Source of the DNA: an uncultured Oscillospiraceae bacterium
GTDB lineage: Bacteria; Bacillota; Clostridia; Oscillospirales; Oscillospiraceae
DNA: 64,000 nt
NCBI GenBank assembly: GCA_947623745.1
Contig: CANQHN010000009.1
Location: forward strand, 24,306-88,305
Reading direction: 5' to 3'
Position numbers and translations under genes: made by a program. Shown in pieces: positions 1 to 7,520 of the stretch (its first letter is position 1; every line of letters starts with the position of its first letter). The notes beneath the pieces are model-generated. The model had not been told where the DNA came from and did not search any database. It saw only the letters and a program-made list of their open reading frames with translations.

Positions 1-2
1 TC

Positions 3-248
3 ATAGGCCACGGCGGAGGCGCCCATGCCCAGCACACCAACTGCACCACTATTGCCTGGGAGGACGCCCTGCCTGGAGACCTGGTGTTTTACCCGGAGGA
101 CAGCCATGTAGGGATCGTCTGCGGCCGGGATGAGGGTGGTAATCTCTTAGTGATCCATTGCGCCAGCGGCGCCAACAACGTAGTTATCACTGGCACATCC
201 GGTTTTACCAGCATCGGCAGGCCACAATATTTCACACGATATTCATAA
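3..248 (+). CDS. NlpC/P60 cell-wall peptidase, C-terminal fragment cut by the left edge
   Basis: Only the last 81 residues are present; the frame is open at the left edge and ends with TAA. The visible part carries the C-terminal blocks of the NlpC/P60 family: GDLVFY, then HVGIV, whose His is the expected catalytic His, then IHCASG. These enzymes cleave peptidoglycan stem peptides outside the membrane; the catalytic Cys would lie left of the window. The gene converges on, and overlaps by 6 bases, an integrase remnant. NlpC/P60 hydrolases near integrases are common in prophages and conjugative elements, so this is probably mobile-element cargo (inference). Confidence 0.75.
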   Translation: MGHGGGAHAQHTNCTTIAWEDALPGDLVFYPEDSHVGIVCGRDEGGNLLVIHCASGANNVVITGTSGFTSIGRPQYFTRYS

Positions 249-482
249 TTCAAGCCCTGCTGTGATTCCTGCCAGCCGGGCGGTGTCCTTCCTGACGTAA
301 TAGAGTTCTGTGATTTCAGAGGTGGAGTGGCCCAGCAGGTCGGCCACCTGGCGTGGGGATAGGGCCTTGATGCTGCCGCCCGGTTGTCTCACTCCATTCA
401 CCAGGTTGGTGGCGAATGTGTGACGGAGGCTGTGCAGGCCCTTCCGTTCCAATCCGGCCGCCTCCAGGATATGTGTTAACAT
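243..482 (-). pseudogene. Tyrosine recombinase (integrase), C-terminal remnant
   Basis: A 79-residue frame holds only the C-terminal catalytic part of a phage-type integrase. HSLRHTFAT is the box II His-x-x-Arg motif, LLGHST supplies the next conserved His, and ELYYV supplies the nucleophilic Tyr. Full integrases are about 350-400 residues; the arm-binding and core-binding domains and the first catalytic Arg are missing. No sequence upstream on the minus strand restores them. It is therefore a decayed integrase, the scar of an integrated element whose other cargo may be the NlpC/P60 gene it overlaps. Confidence 0.8.
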
Positions 483-1027
483 TATTGTGCAGGAATGAGT
501 AAGGAGGAGATTTCATCTAGGAGATTATTAAAATACTCTTGGCTTTCGTCTGCGTTAGGTTGACCACCTCCTGCGGATTTATTATGGTGATGTGAAATGG
601 ACAAGATATTCATTGCCGTCGATGATAAAGAATGAGTAGAAAATGAATTGGCTCTCCTCCTGACTATTATTTGAATGCCGCACCTGATAATAATATGAAA
701 TTGCCATCGGGCAATTGTTTGCCGTAGAAGCAGAATCAGAATAAAACTGGGCACTTTTAAGGCGGAAACGGTGATGGAGGAACGGTGGCGTTTTGGGATG
801 ATGAGGGGGGCAGGAGGACAGCAGGAGGGTGCAAAGAGTGAATGGCTGGAAAGGCGTTCCTCGGCCCCAACGGGGCGGGGGAAGGGTGGCGGTGGGTACT
901 TACCCCTCCTACGGCGGTGGGAGGGCACACGGGGGTGGACAGGAGGCAACAGGAAATCCTTCTTTCTCTGCCTATGATTGCTGTTCAATCGGCTTCAATT
1001 CCCTCAAATGAGGCGGCACTGCTTTTC
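483..1027. other. Gene-free stretch, no recognised feature
   Basis: About 550 bases between the integrase remnant and the promoter of the first BlaI circuit. The part nearest the integrase is AT-richer than the rest. A minus-strand frame spans it, but its N-terminal two thirds is Pro/Arg/Ser-rich with no family resemblance. Only its last ~25 residues look protein-like, so I do not call a gene. It is probably decayed mobile-element DNA. Confidence 0.4.
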
Positions 1028-1056
1028 TTGACAAGGCGCGCCTACAGGTGTAAGAT
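1028..1056 (+). promoter_or_regulatory. Promoter of the first BlaI-M56 circuit
   Basis: TTGACA at 1028-1033 and TAAGAT at 1051-1056 are separated by exactly 17 bases. The start codon of the repressor gene follows 33 bases after the -10. The upstream BlaI-type box overlaps the spacer and -10, and the second lies over the expected transcript start. Bound repressor would therefore block polymerase. Confidence 0.8.
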
Positions 1057-1076
1057 AAGTACAGCTTACAGTTGTA
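1043..1076. promoter_or_regulatory. Paired BlaI/MecI-type operators
   Basis: Two copies of the BlaI/MecI core TACA-N2-TGTA lie at 1043-1052 (TACAGGTGTA) and 1067-1076 (TACAGTTGTA), centre-to-centre 24 bases. Together they form a larger imperfect inverted repeat of CTACA..TGTAAG and CTTACA..TGTAG. Position over the promoter and adjacency to a BlaI-family gene imply autorepression. The same geometry recurs at the third circuit. Confidence 0.75.
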
Positions 1077-1088
1077 GGAGGACTGGCC

Positions 1089-1451
1089 ATGAAACTTTCT
1101 GAGCGGGAATGGACGGTGCTGGACGCGCTGTGGGAATCCGGCGGGACGGCCTTGGGGGAGCTGACTCAGGCGCTTCAGACTCAGACCGGATGGAACCGAA
1201 ACACGGTCTTTACCTATTTGACCCGGATGGAGGCAAAGGGGTTGGTGTCCATTGACACGGACGGCCACCCCCGGCGGTACCGGGCGGCGCTGAGCCAGGA
1301 GGACTGCCGGGCCCAGGCCCGGGACAGCTTTTTGCAAAACGTGTACCATGGCTCCACCGGGGACCTGGTGGCGGCCTTTCTGCGGGAAAAACCAATCTCC
1401 GCCCAAGAGAAGGAGCGGCTGCGCCGCCTTCTGGACGAGATGGAGGTGTAG
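1089..1451 (+). CDS. BlaI/MecI-family transcriptional repressor (circuit 1)
   Basis: A 120-residue protein of typical BlaI length. Residues about 1-75 form the winged helix (LSEREWTVLDALWE, then NTVFTYLTRMEAKGLV as recognition helix and wing). Residues 85-120 are the helical dimerisation tail with the SFLQNVYHG segment. Family members bind TACA-N2-TGTA as dimers and are inactivated by proteolysis when a partner M56 receptor senses a signal. A GGAGG ribosome site precedes ATG at 1089. The M56 gene starts 3 bases after its stop, so the two are co-transcribed. Two matching operators lie in its own promoter. No beta-lactamase or PBP2a gene is nearby, so the inducer is unknown. Confidence 0.92.
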   Translation: MKLSEREWTVLDALWESGGTALGELTQALQTQTGWNRNTVFTYLTRMEAKGLVSIDTDGHPRRYRAALSQEDCRAQARDSFLQNVYHGSTGDLVAAFLREKPISAQEKERLRRLLDEMEV

Positions 1452-1454
1452 GGC

Positions 1455-3386
1455 GTGACCGACTTTTGGAGTTTCCTTCTCCAGACCCTCACCGCATCAG
1501 GGGCGGCGGCGGTGCTGCTCGTCGTAAAGGCCATGTTTCGGGACAAGCTGTCCCCCCGGTGGCAGTTTGCCGTCTGGGGCATCCTGGCGGTGATGCTGCT
1601 GCTGCCGGCGGGCTTTTTGGGACGGTATTCTCTCGTCAACTGGCCCATAATCGTGGAGGTCCTGAAGTCTGCCCTCACCGGGCGCTTCGGGACGCTGACG
1701 AAGGTGACCGCTCCCGTCCCCCTGCCGCCCCTCGGCCCGCCGGAGACGGTGTGGGACTGTCTGTATCTGATCTACGCAGCGGGCGCGGTCCTGCTGCTGG
1801 CCCGATATCTCGCGGCCTATATCCGTCTGCGGCTGGCCCTGAGAAGGGGCCGCCCCGTCCTGGACGGCCGTGTGCGGGAGGCGGCGGCGCGGTACGGCCT
1901 GCCTGTCTGCGCGGCGGTGAAGGTGGAGGGCCTGCCGTCAGCCTTTGTGTGCGGGGTGCTCCGGCCCGTGCTGGCCCTGCCGGCGGGGCGGGAGACGGAC
2001 GAGAAGGTGCTCCTCCACGAGCTGCTCCACCTGAAATATCATGACGCCGCCTGGGGGCTGGTCATCTGCTTTTTCCGTTGCCTCCACTGGTGCAACCCGC
2101 TGCTGTGGCAGTGTGCCAATCTGGCGGGGAACGACCTGGAGTCCCTGTGCGACCAGCGGGTCCTGGAGCGGCTGGAGGGGGAGGACCGCCGGGACTACGG
2201 CCGCATCCTTCTGGATATGGCCAATGAGAAGTACGCCCGTGCGCCGGGCACCTCCTCCATGGCCAACGGGGGCCGGAATATCCGCCGCCGCATCCAGGCC
2301 ATCGCCCGGTTCAAGCGCTACCCCGCCGGGATGGCCCTGGTGTCGGTGTGCGTGGCTCTGGTGCTGGCCTGTCCGATGGTGGTGGGGGCGCGGGCGGAGG
2401 CCCTGCCGGACAGCGAAAACCGCTATGTGGTCCTGGCCGCCGCCCGGACCACCCGCTGCACCACCTATGCCGGGGCCTTCGACGCCTATGCCAAGGCCAT
2501 GCTCACCGGCCGGACGGACTACCGCGCCCTGTGCGCGCCCCTGGCGGAGCAGGACACTCTGGCGCAGTGCTACGGGCGGGACAACGTGGAGGGAGACTGG
2601 AACTGGCTCCCTGCGGAGGGCCTCTGGCGGGACAACCTCGACAGGTTCTCCGGCTATCAGATCTACAACCTGGCCCAAAGCGGGGACGGCTGGGAGGGCC
2701 TGCTGGCCCTGACGCTGAACAGCGCCCCGCCGGGGGAGACGTGGGACAGCGGAGTCTATGACCGCTGGATGCTGACCCAGCGCCTCCGGGCGGAAAAAGA
2801 GGGGGACCGCTGGGTGATCGTCCCCCAGGGGGAGCTTCGGGCCATGCAGGGGGACATCCGGGACGGCGGGAATATCGGCCTGCCCGCCTGGGAGTACACC
2901 GCCCCGGCGGGGGACTTCACCTTACGGGTGCGGTGGCAGACAACCTCCGCCGTGGAGAGCGGCGGAGCGCCTAACTGGTTCAGTGTGTCTGTCAACACCG
3001 CGCCTATTCTGAACGGGGAATTTACCAACTATTTCGACCAGATCATTATGGCGGACTACACCGGCGCAGCGGAGGACAAGGCCGGCTATGAGAGCATCGG
3101 CGTGTCGTATGTACCCCTGTGGGCGGGCGATGAACGGCCTGTACTCCAAGGCGAGGGAGGGATGAACGGCAGCGGTAGCAGTTCCGACGGGGAAGGATGG
3201 GGACAAAACATCCTGGACTGGGACTGGGGGGATACCGTCTTTCTCGTCGGCGATGGCGGCAGCCGGGGGGACTTTATCGACCCGCCGGAGCGCTACGCGG
3301 CGGACCTCTACCTCAACGGGAAAAAGGCGGCGGAACTGACCCTCCTGCCGTCGGAAGGAGGCGGTTTGGTTGAGCCCAGAGCGTAA
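1455..3386 (+). CDS. M56-family (BlaR1/MecR1-like) membrane metallopeptidase sensor (circuit 1)
   Basis: A 643-residue protein starting at GTG 1455. Hydrophobic helices occur near residues 8-26, 35-55 and 98-120. The zinc motif HELLH is at residues 188-192, followed by the family's CLHWCNPLLW helix and the NDLESLCD motif with the third zinc-ligand Glu. A further helix lies at about 290-310, then a ~330-residue outer domain. In BlaR1 the outer domain binds beta-lactam through an acylated Ser. Here I see no penicillin-binding SxxK-SxN-KTG set. The first part of the outer domain resembles a small alpha+beta ligand-binding fold (NTF2-like; inference). It probably signals by triggering cleavage of the BlaI repressor encoded just upstream. 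It overlaps the next gene by 17 bases. Confidence 0.9.
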   Translation: MTDFWSFLLQTLTASGAAAVLLVVKAMFRDKLSPRWQFAVWGILAVMLLLPAGFLGRYSLVNWPIIVEVLKSALTGRFGTLTKVTAPVPLPPLGPPETVWDCLYLIYAAGAVLLLARYLAAYIRLRLALRRGRPVLDGRVREAAARYGLPVCAAVKVEGLPSAFVCGVLRPVLALPAGRETDEKVLLHELLHLKYHDAAWGLVICFFRCLHWCNPLLWQCANLAGNDLESLCDQRVLERLEGEDRRDYGRILLDMANEKYARAPGTSSMANGGRNIRRRIQAIARFKRYPAGMALVSVCVALVLACPMVVGARAEALPDSENRYVVLAAARTTRCTTYAGAFDAYAKAMLTGRTDYRALCAPLAEQDTLAQCYGRDNVEGDWNWLPAEGLWRDNLDRFSGYQIYNLAQSGDGWEGLLALTLNSAPPGETWDSGVYDRWMLTQRLRAEKEGDRWVIVPQGELRAMQGDIRDGGNIGLPAWEYTAPAGDFTLRVRWQTTSAVESGGAPNWFSVSVNTAPILNGEFTNYFDQIIMADYTGAAEDKAGYESIGVSYVPLWAGDERPVLQGEGGMNGSGSSSDGEGWGQNILDWDWGDTVFLVGDGGSRGDFIDPPERYAADLYLNGKKAAELTLLPSEGGGLVEPRA

Positions 3387-3984
3387 ATATCTGGTGGGCG
3401 GCCTGTCCAGCGCCGCCTGGGGGTACTTTTTTCTCAACTTTGACATCAACCTGGGTACGGTGAGCATCCTGCCCCGGTTCGCCGGGTTCCTGATCCTGCT
3501 GGCTACCATCGACGCGCTGTCCGTGGAGCGGCGGGACCTCCCGCTGCTGCGCCCCCTGTGTATCCTGCTGGCGGCGTGGGCCGGGATCAACTGGCTGTTC
3601 TCCTGGCGGGGGGCCGATTTGGACGGGCTGTTCCCGCCCCTGGACCTCATCATTGCGGCGGCGGGGCTGTACTTCCACTTCCAGTTCCTCACCGACATGG
3701 CGGTCCTGGCAGAACGGTATCAGCCCGAGGGTGGCAATCTGGACCAGAAACTTCGCCGCCGCCGCACGGTCTATGTAGTGGCCTGCACCGCCGGCGCCCT
3801 TCTCACCGATCTTCGTTCGGGCCTGCCCGCCGGACTTGTCAGGGACTGGGCGGGGCCGGCCGCCCTGGTTTGCGCCCTGGCGGGCATGGCTGCGGCGCTG
3901 GCCGTCATGTTCGGCCTGTTCGCTCTGCGCCAGTGCGCGATGCACGGGGAGCCGGGAGAGAAGGATGAAACATACGGAAATTAA
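3370..3984 (+). CDS. Polytopic membrane protein of unknown function
   Basis: A 204-residue protein starting at TTG 3370, preceded by GGAAGGAGG; the start lies inside the 3' end of the M56 gene, so translation is probably coupled. About five hydrophobic segments alternate with short loops. One soluble loop (ERYQPEGGNLDQKLRRRR) sits before the last two helices, and the tail is charged. I recognise no family. Its place between the M56 receptor and a lipoprotein suggests it belongs to circuit 1 as an accessory membrane component (inference). Confidence 0.7.
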   Translation: MSPERKYLVGGLSSAAWGYFFLNFDINLGTVSILPRFAGFLILLATIDALSVERRDLPLLRPLCILLAAWAGINWLFSWRGADLDGLFPPLDLIIAAAGLYFHFQFLTDMAVLAERYQPEGGNLDQKLRRRRTVYVVACTAGALLTDLRSGLPAGLVRDWAGPAALVCALAGMAAALAVMFGLFALRQCAMHGEPGEKDETYGN

Positions 3985-4068
3985 GCGGACGGAAAAGGTC
4001 GGTTCTTTTTTGATTGTGAAAAGTGGGGATGAGGATAACTAAAGATTAGGATGGCATGAAGTAAAAAA

Positions 4069-4088
4069 ATGCGTCTCAAATTGTGCAT
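4069..4088. repeat. Imperfect GTCTCAA palindrome, copy 1
   Basis: ATGCGTCTCAAATTG followed by TGCAT forms a degenerate dyad just before the lipoprotein gene. The element recurs in better form at 5016-5044 and 10831-10857, always intergenic and AT-flanked. Confidence 0.5.
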
Positions 4089-4123
4089 AGGTCAATCCAT
4101 CATTAAATGAGGAGGGAAATACT

Positions 4124-4981
4124 TTGAAGGAAAGGGCAATTTTGATAGGAATCGTAGGCCTTTCGCTTATCTTCGCTGGATGTTCCAGGCCTGACATCGG
4201 TAGTGCCGCCGCTCAGTCAAATCAAGATGCTGCGTCATACAGCAGTTCAGCCAGTGAAAACAAACAACCACCAGTTCTATCGGAGGACGGCAATAAAAAC
4301 CCGGAGATCGAAGAGGGTTCTGCCGAGATAACGGTTGATATTAAATCGGAACCCCCTCTAAGCGTATCCGACTTATCCATCTCCGTACCCGATTTTTTGG
4401 ATGATGATCAGCAGCTCTTATACAGAAAAGCGCATAGTCTGTATCAACATATGTTTGGAGGGTCAACAGGGGGCATTGACTATTTTGAAACGTTGGATAC
4501 TGTCCCGCCTGATCCTCCGATGGTTGAAATTGATGGGCACATATACAACATTTCGGCCGGGAGATACAGAAATTGGGTCGATTTTGAAGCTGTGATTCAG
4601 TCCGTATTTACCGATTCCTTTGCGGAGCAGACCGGACTATATTCGATATATAGAAGTTATAACGGCCGGTTAGCTTATCTCCTTGCAGAAAGAGGGGCTG
4701 GCTACTATTATAATGAGAACTTCCCTGATGAGTTTAGGCTGATTACCCAAAGCGATTCCGAAATATCTTTTGTGTTGATTGGGCACTACTCCCCTGTGTT
4801 TTTAAAAGAAGGCGAGACCGCAGAGGAACGGGATGCACGCCTTGCCAGTGAGTATGAGTACACGTTAGAATTTCCTATTTCACTGGTCAATACAGATTTG
4901 GGCTGGCGTTTCAGCCAGTTCCATTCTGCGCTGGCTGATGAGGATGTGCCGCAAGACGCCACTTCACAACTTCAGAACTGA
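4124..4981 (+). CDS. Lipoprotein of unknown function (circuit 1 cargo)
   Basis: A 285-residue protein starting at TTG 4124 after a GAGGAGGG ribosome site. It has a type II signal peptide: Lys/Arg start, hydrophobic core, and lipobox LIFAGC with Cys at residue 20. A Ser/Gln/Asn-rich linker to about residue 70 is followed by a folded domain (DLSISVPDFLDDDQQ onward). The base composition is clearly AT-richer than the preceding M56 gene. I recognise no family. It should be anchored to the outer face of the membrane. It follows circuit 1 by 139 bases and may be its regulated cargo or an independent insertion. A truncated copy of its 5' end lies 120 bases downstream. Confidence 0.85.
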   Translation: MKERAILIGIVGLSLIFAGCSRPDIGSAAAQSNQDAASYSSSASENKQPPVLSEDGNKNPEIEEGSAEITVDIKSEPPLSVSDLSISVPDFLDDDQQLLYRKAHSLYQHMFGGSTGGIDYFETLDTVPPDPPMVEIDGHIYNISAGRYRNWVDFEAVIQSVFTDSFAEQTGLYSIYRSYNGRLAYLLAERGAGYYYNENFPDEFRLITQSDSEISFVLIGHYSPVFLKEGETAEERDARLASEYEYTLEFPISLVNTDLGWRFSQFHSALADEDVPQDATSQLQN

Positions 4982-5015
4982 AAAATTGATTATAACCCAG
5001 AGAAAAAGCCCTGTC

Positions 5016-5044
5016 GAAACGCGTCTCAAATTGAGACACATTTC
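5016..5044. repeat. GTCTCAAATTGAGAC palindrome, copy 2
   Basis: Arms GAAACGCGTCTCAA and TTGAGACACATTTC pair over 14 positions with two wobble-compatible differences and almost no loop. It sits 35 bases after the lipoprotein stop and could act as a transcript-end hairpin. No clear T-run follows. Confidence 0.6.
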
Positions 5045-5082
5045 TCCGTGCCCTTTTTTCTGAGGAAGAGGTCAGACTATCA

Positions 5083-5157
5083 TTAAAATAGAGGGGTGAA
5101 TACTTTGAAGAAAAGAGCAATTTTGATAGGAATCGTAATTCTCAATCAGCGTTGATA
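5083..5157 (+). pseudogene. Vestigial copy of the lipoprotein 5' end
   Basis: Bases about 5083-5138 repeat the ribosome-site region, TTG start and first ~12 codons of the lipoprotein gene at 4124. Both have the CATTAAA leader, TACTTTGAAG and AGCAATTTTGATAGGAATCG, with a few substitutions. After that point similarity stops abruptly and the frame ends within a few codons. It is a truncated tandem duplicate, or the scar of a deleted paralogous gene. Confidence 0.75.
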
Positions 5158-5178
5158 CTTATTTCAATATTTCTCCTA

Positions 5179-5207
5179 TTGACATTCCGCTTAGACAATT
5201 GTATAAT
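5179..5207 (+). promoter_or_regulatory. Promoter of the second BlaI-M56 circuit
   Basis: Perfect consensus hexamers: TTGACA at 5179-5184 and TATAAT at 5202-5207 with a 17-base spacer. This is the best promoter in the window. It is overlapped by the dyad TTAGAC-N4-GTATAA, as expected for a strong promoter held off by a repressor. Confidence 0.85.
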
Positions 5208-5251
5208 ACACACATTAAGACAAGCGTCTAAACACATCATGATTGGTCTAA
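5191..5251. promoter_or_regulatory. Candidate operators of circuit 2 (TTAGAC/GTCTAA type)
   Basis: TTAGAC-N4-GTATAA at 5191-5206 lies over the -10. AGACAAGCGTCT at 5218-5229 forms a second dyad 25 bases on. A lone GTCTAA half-site at 5246-5251 touches the ribosome site. The sequence differs from the TACA-N2-TGTA boxes of circuits 1 and 3, implying different specificity (inference). Confidence 0.55.
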
Positions 5252-5263
5252 GGAGGAATCGTC

Positions 5264-5641
5264 ATGGAAAAAACACTGTCCCGTTTGCCCGACGCGGAGC
5301 TGGAGGTGATGCAGGCCCTGTGGCAGATCAGACCCTACCCCGCCCACACTGCCGCCATCGCCGCCTGTCTGAACCGTGACTGGAAGGCCCCCACCCTCAT
5401 CAAGCTCCTCTCCAGGCTGGAAGATCGGGGTTTCGTCCGGGCGGAGAAGGAGGGCCGGGCCAACCTGTACACCCCTTTGGTCTCTCAGGAGGAGTACCTG
5501 CGCTATGAGAGCCGGTCCTTCCTCAATCGCCTCCACGGCGGTTCCCTGTCCAGTCTGGTGGCCGCCCTGTACCCCAACGCCAAGCTCACCGACGAGGATA
5601 TGGCGGAGCTGGAACGCATCCTGAACAGGGAGGGAAAATGA
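5264..5641 (+). CDS. BlaI/MecI-family transcriptional repressor (circuit 2)
   Basis: A 125-residue winged-helix protein starting at ATG 5264 after GGAGGAA. The family N-terminus LPDAELEVMQALW is present, followed by APTLIKLLSRLEDRGFV as recognition helix and ANLYTPLVSQEEY. The C-terminal dimerisation/cleavage region begins at SFLNRLHGGSL. It should repress its own strong promoter until its partner M56 protein triggers cleavage. The M56 gene begins one base after its TGA. Its recognition-helix residues differ from those of the other two copies in the window, matching the different operators upstream. Confidence 0.92.
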   Translation: MEKTLSRLPDAELEVMQALWQIRPYPAHTAAIAACLNRDWKAPTLIKLLSRLEDRGFVRAEKEGRANLYTPLVSQEEYLRYESRSFLNRLHGGSLSSLVAALYPNAKLTDEDMAELERILNREGK

Positions 5642-5642
5642 G

Positions 5643-7508
5643 ATGCTGAACTTTCTCACCGCCCTGGGCGCCGTCAGCCTGGGGGGCGGCGCGGCCATCC
5701 TGCTGTTGACGGCCCTGTCACCCTTCCTCGCCCGCCGGTTTGCCCCCACGGTGCGGCTGAAGGCGTGGCGCCTCCTGGCCAGCACCCTGCTCCTCGTCCC
5801 CACCCTTTTCTCTGTCTATCTGGGCTTCGCGCCCCACGTTTCCCTACCCCACGCAGTCACTCTGGAGACACCCCAAGTTCTGGTAGAGTCGGAGTACCAC
5901 CCTATGGAGGACAACCATCTCGACGAACCCGGGACCGACGGCAACAGTCACAACCTCCACTATGAGGGCTATAATGGACAGGAGCGGACCATCGAGGACA
6001 ACTTCCTCTGGCGTACCATTACAGAAAACGGTGTGCGGACCATCCATGTCCACTGGACCACCCTGGTGTTCCTGGGCTGGCTGCTGGGAGCCGCCGTCCA
6101 CTTCGGGACGGTGTGGGGAAATTACCTTCTGTTTCGGAAACGGACCATGCGCTGGGCCGCCCCCGCCGGGGAAGGAGACCTGGCCGCCCTGACACGGCAG
6201 CAGGCAGCGGTGGGCTGCCTCCAGACGCCGGCGCTGTACCGCTGTCCCCTGGTCCACACCCCTCTGCTGATGGGGGTACAAAAGCCAACCATCCTCCTGC
6301 CCGAGAAGCTGACGGAGGGCGCCCTGGAGCCCGCCCTGGCTCATGAGCTGACCCACTTAAAAGAAAGCCACCTGGTGGATAAGGCGCTCCTGCTGCTCTC
6401 CCGCAGCCTCCACTGGTTCAACCCCCTGGTGTGGTGGATGGTCCGCCAGGCGGAGCAGGACCTGGAGCTGTGCTGTGACTATGAACTGACCCGGGACCGG
6501 GACGAGGGGGCGCGCCGGACTTATGGCCAGGCTATTCTGGACCAAATGACCGTTGGGCAGCGGGAGGGGACGTCCCTGACCACCGGCTTCTCCGGCAGGA
6601 AAGAGGAGGTATTCCGCCGCTTCCGGTCCATCATGAACCACGCACCCAAGCGGAAGGGTGCTCTGACCGCCTGGCTGCTGGCGGCGGGTACGGTGCTGTT
6701 GTCCGTGTGCCTGGTGTCCTGCCAGACCCCCCAGGTCCCGACAGTACCCGGCCCCAGTCAGGACGTCCCGGACGGTAGCATCTCCCATATTGTGCCGGAT
6801 TCATCCCAGGAGGTGTCTGTTCAAGGCGAGGTACTGCCGGACGGCGATGGATCCAGTAACGGAAGGGGCGGTCCATCCTACCATGAGGCATATTTAGATA
6901 TTCTATCAGAAATACAGGATGAAGAATACCGTCCTTATCAGAATAGTCGCACGGTTGGGCGTGCTTGTCTGTATGACCTTGACGAAAACGGACAGGATGA
7001 ACTGCTATACATCTACGAAAGGGAAGCTGACATACTGTGCTGTGCTGTCTGGACATTTGATAACGGTACGCCTGTTTTGGTTCTAGAAGATGATTTGGCT
7101 GATTTGGCTGGGATCGGGACCGGCGGAATTAATCTGGTCGAATATGACGGAAAGCAGTACATCTGCGGGTGGGCATATAATTCGGCACCTTGGGAGCCTG
7201 GAGAGGCAAATATGTATTATGACTGCTTCCTGTGGGAGTACCCAAACTCTATTGAAGATTTCAAATTTCCGTTTCGCTGGCCCACGCACACCTATGAGTT
7301 CCGGTATTTCCTGACTGAAGATAATAAGGTCCGTTCCGACGCATTCAGTTTTGTGCAGGATGATTCCATAGCACTGACCATAGACGACTTCAAAGGATTG
7401 AAGGATATCTTATTGGATCACCCAGTTCAGCGGCTTTGTGAGGCAGATATTATCCACAGCGAAGGGCTTACCTTCGATCAGGCAATCTTGCTCTTACAAG
7501 ATAAGTAG
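5643..7508 (+). CDS. M56-family (BlaR1-like) membrane metallopeptidase sensor (circuit 2)
   Basis: A 621-residue protein. Membrane helices lie near residues 5-27, 38-58 and 140-160. HELTH is at residues 234-238, followed by SLHWFNPLVWWM and DLELCCDYE, completing the zinc site. A final helix at about 340-360 ends in a lipobox-like LVSC. The outer region (about 365-621) begins with a Pro/Ser-rich linker. From about residue 405 (base ~6860) the DNA becomes markedly AT-rich and codon use shifts. This part contains a DLDENGQDELLYIY segment like the Asp-rich repeats of secreted proteins. It looks like a foreign sensor domain joined to a resident M56 core (inference). No penicillin-binding motifs are seen. 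Confidence 0.88.
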   Translation: MLNFLTALGAVSLGGGAAILLLTALSPFLARRFAPTVRLKAWRLLASTLLLVPTLFSVYLGFAPHVSLPHAVTLETPQVLVESEYHPMEDNHLDEPGTDGNSHNLHYEGYNGQERTIEDNFLWRTITENGVRTIHVHWTTLVFLGWLLGAAVHFGTVWGNYLLFRKRTMRWAAPAGEGDLAALTRQQAAVGCLQTPALYRCPLVHTPLLMGVQKPTILLPEKLTEGALEPALAHELTHLKESHLVDKALLLLSRSLHWFNPLVWWMVRQAEQDLELCCDYELTRDRDEGARRTYGQAILDQMTVGQREGTSLTTGFSGRKEEVFRRFRSIMNHAPKRKGALTAWLLAAGTVLLSVCLVSCQTPQVPTVPGPSQDVPDGSISHIVPDSSQEVSVQGEVLPDGDGSSNGRGGPSYHEAYLDILSEIQDEEYRPYQNSRTVGRACLYDLDENGQDELLYIYEREADILCCAVWTFDNGTPVLVLEDDLADLAGIGTGGINLVEYDGKQYICGWAYNSAPWEPGEANMYYDCFLWEYPNSIEDFKFPFRWPTHTYEFRYFLTEDNKVRSDAFSFVQDDSIALTIDDFKGLKDILLDHPVQRLCEADIIHSEGLTFDQAILLLQDK

Positions 7509-7520
7509 GAGAATATTATT

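Noticed and set aside
482..988. Minus-strand 168-codon frame upstream of the first BlaI circuit
   Set aside because: Most of it is low-complexity Pro/Arg/Ser with no ribosome site. Only the last ~25 residues look protein-like, which is too little to call a gene.
1089..3386. Beta-lactam resistance operon
   Set aside because: Repressor and protease are BlaI/BlaR1-like, but the receptor's outer domain lacks penicillin-binding motifs and no beta-lactamase or PBP gene is nearby.
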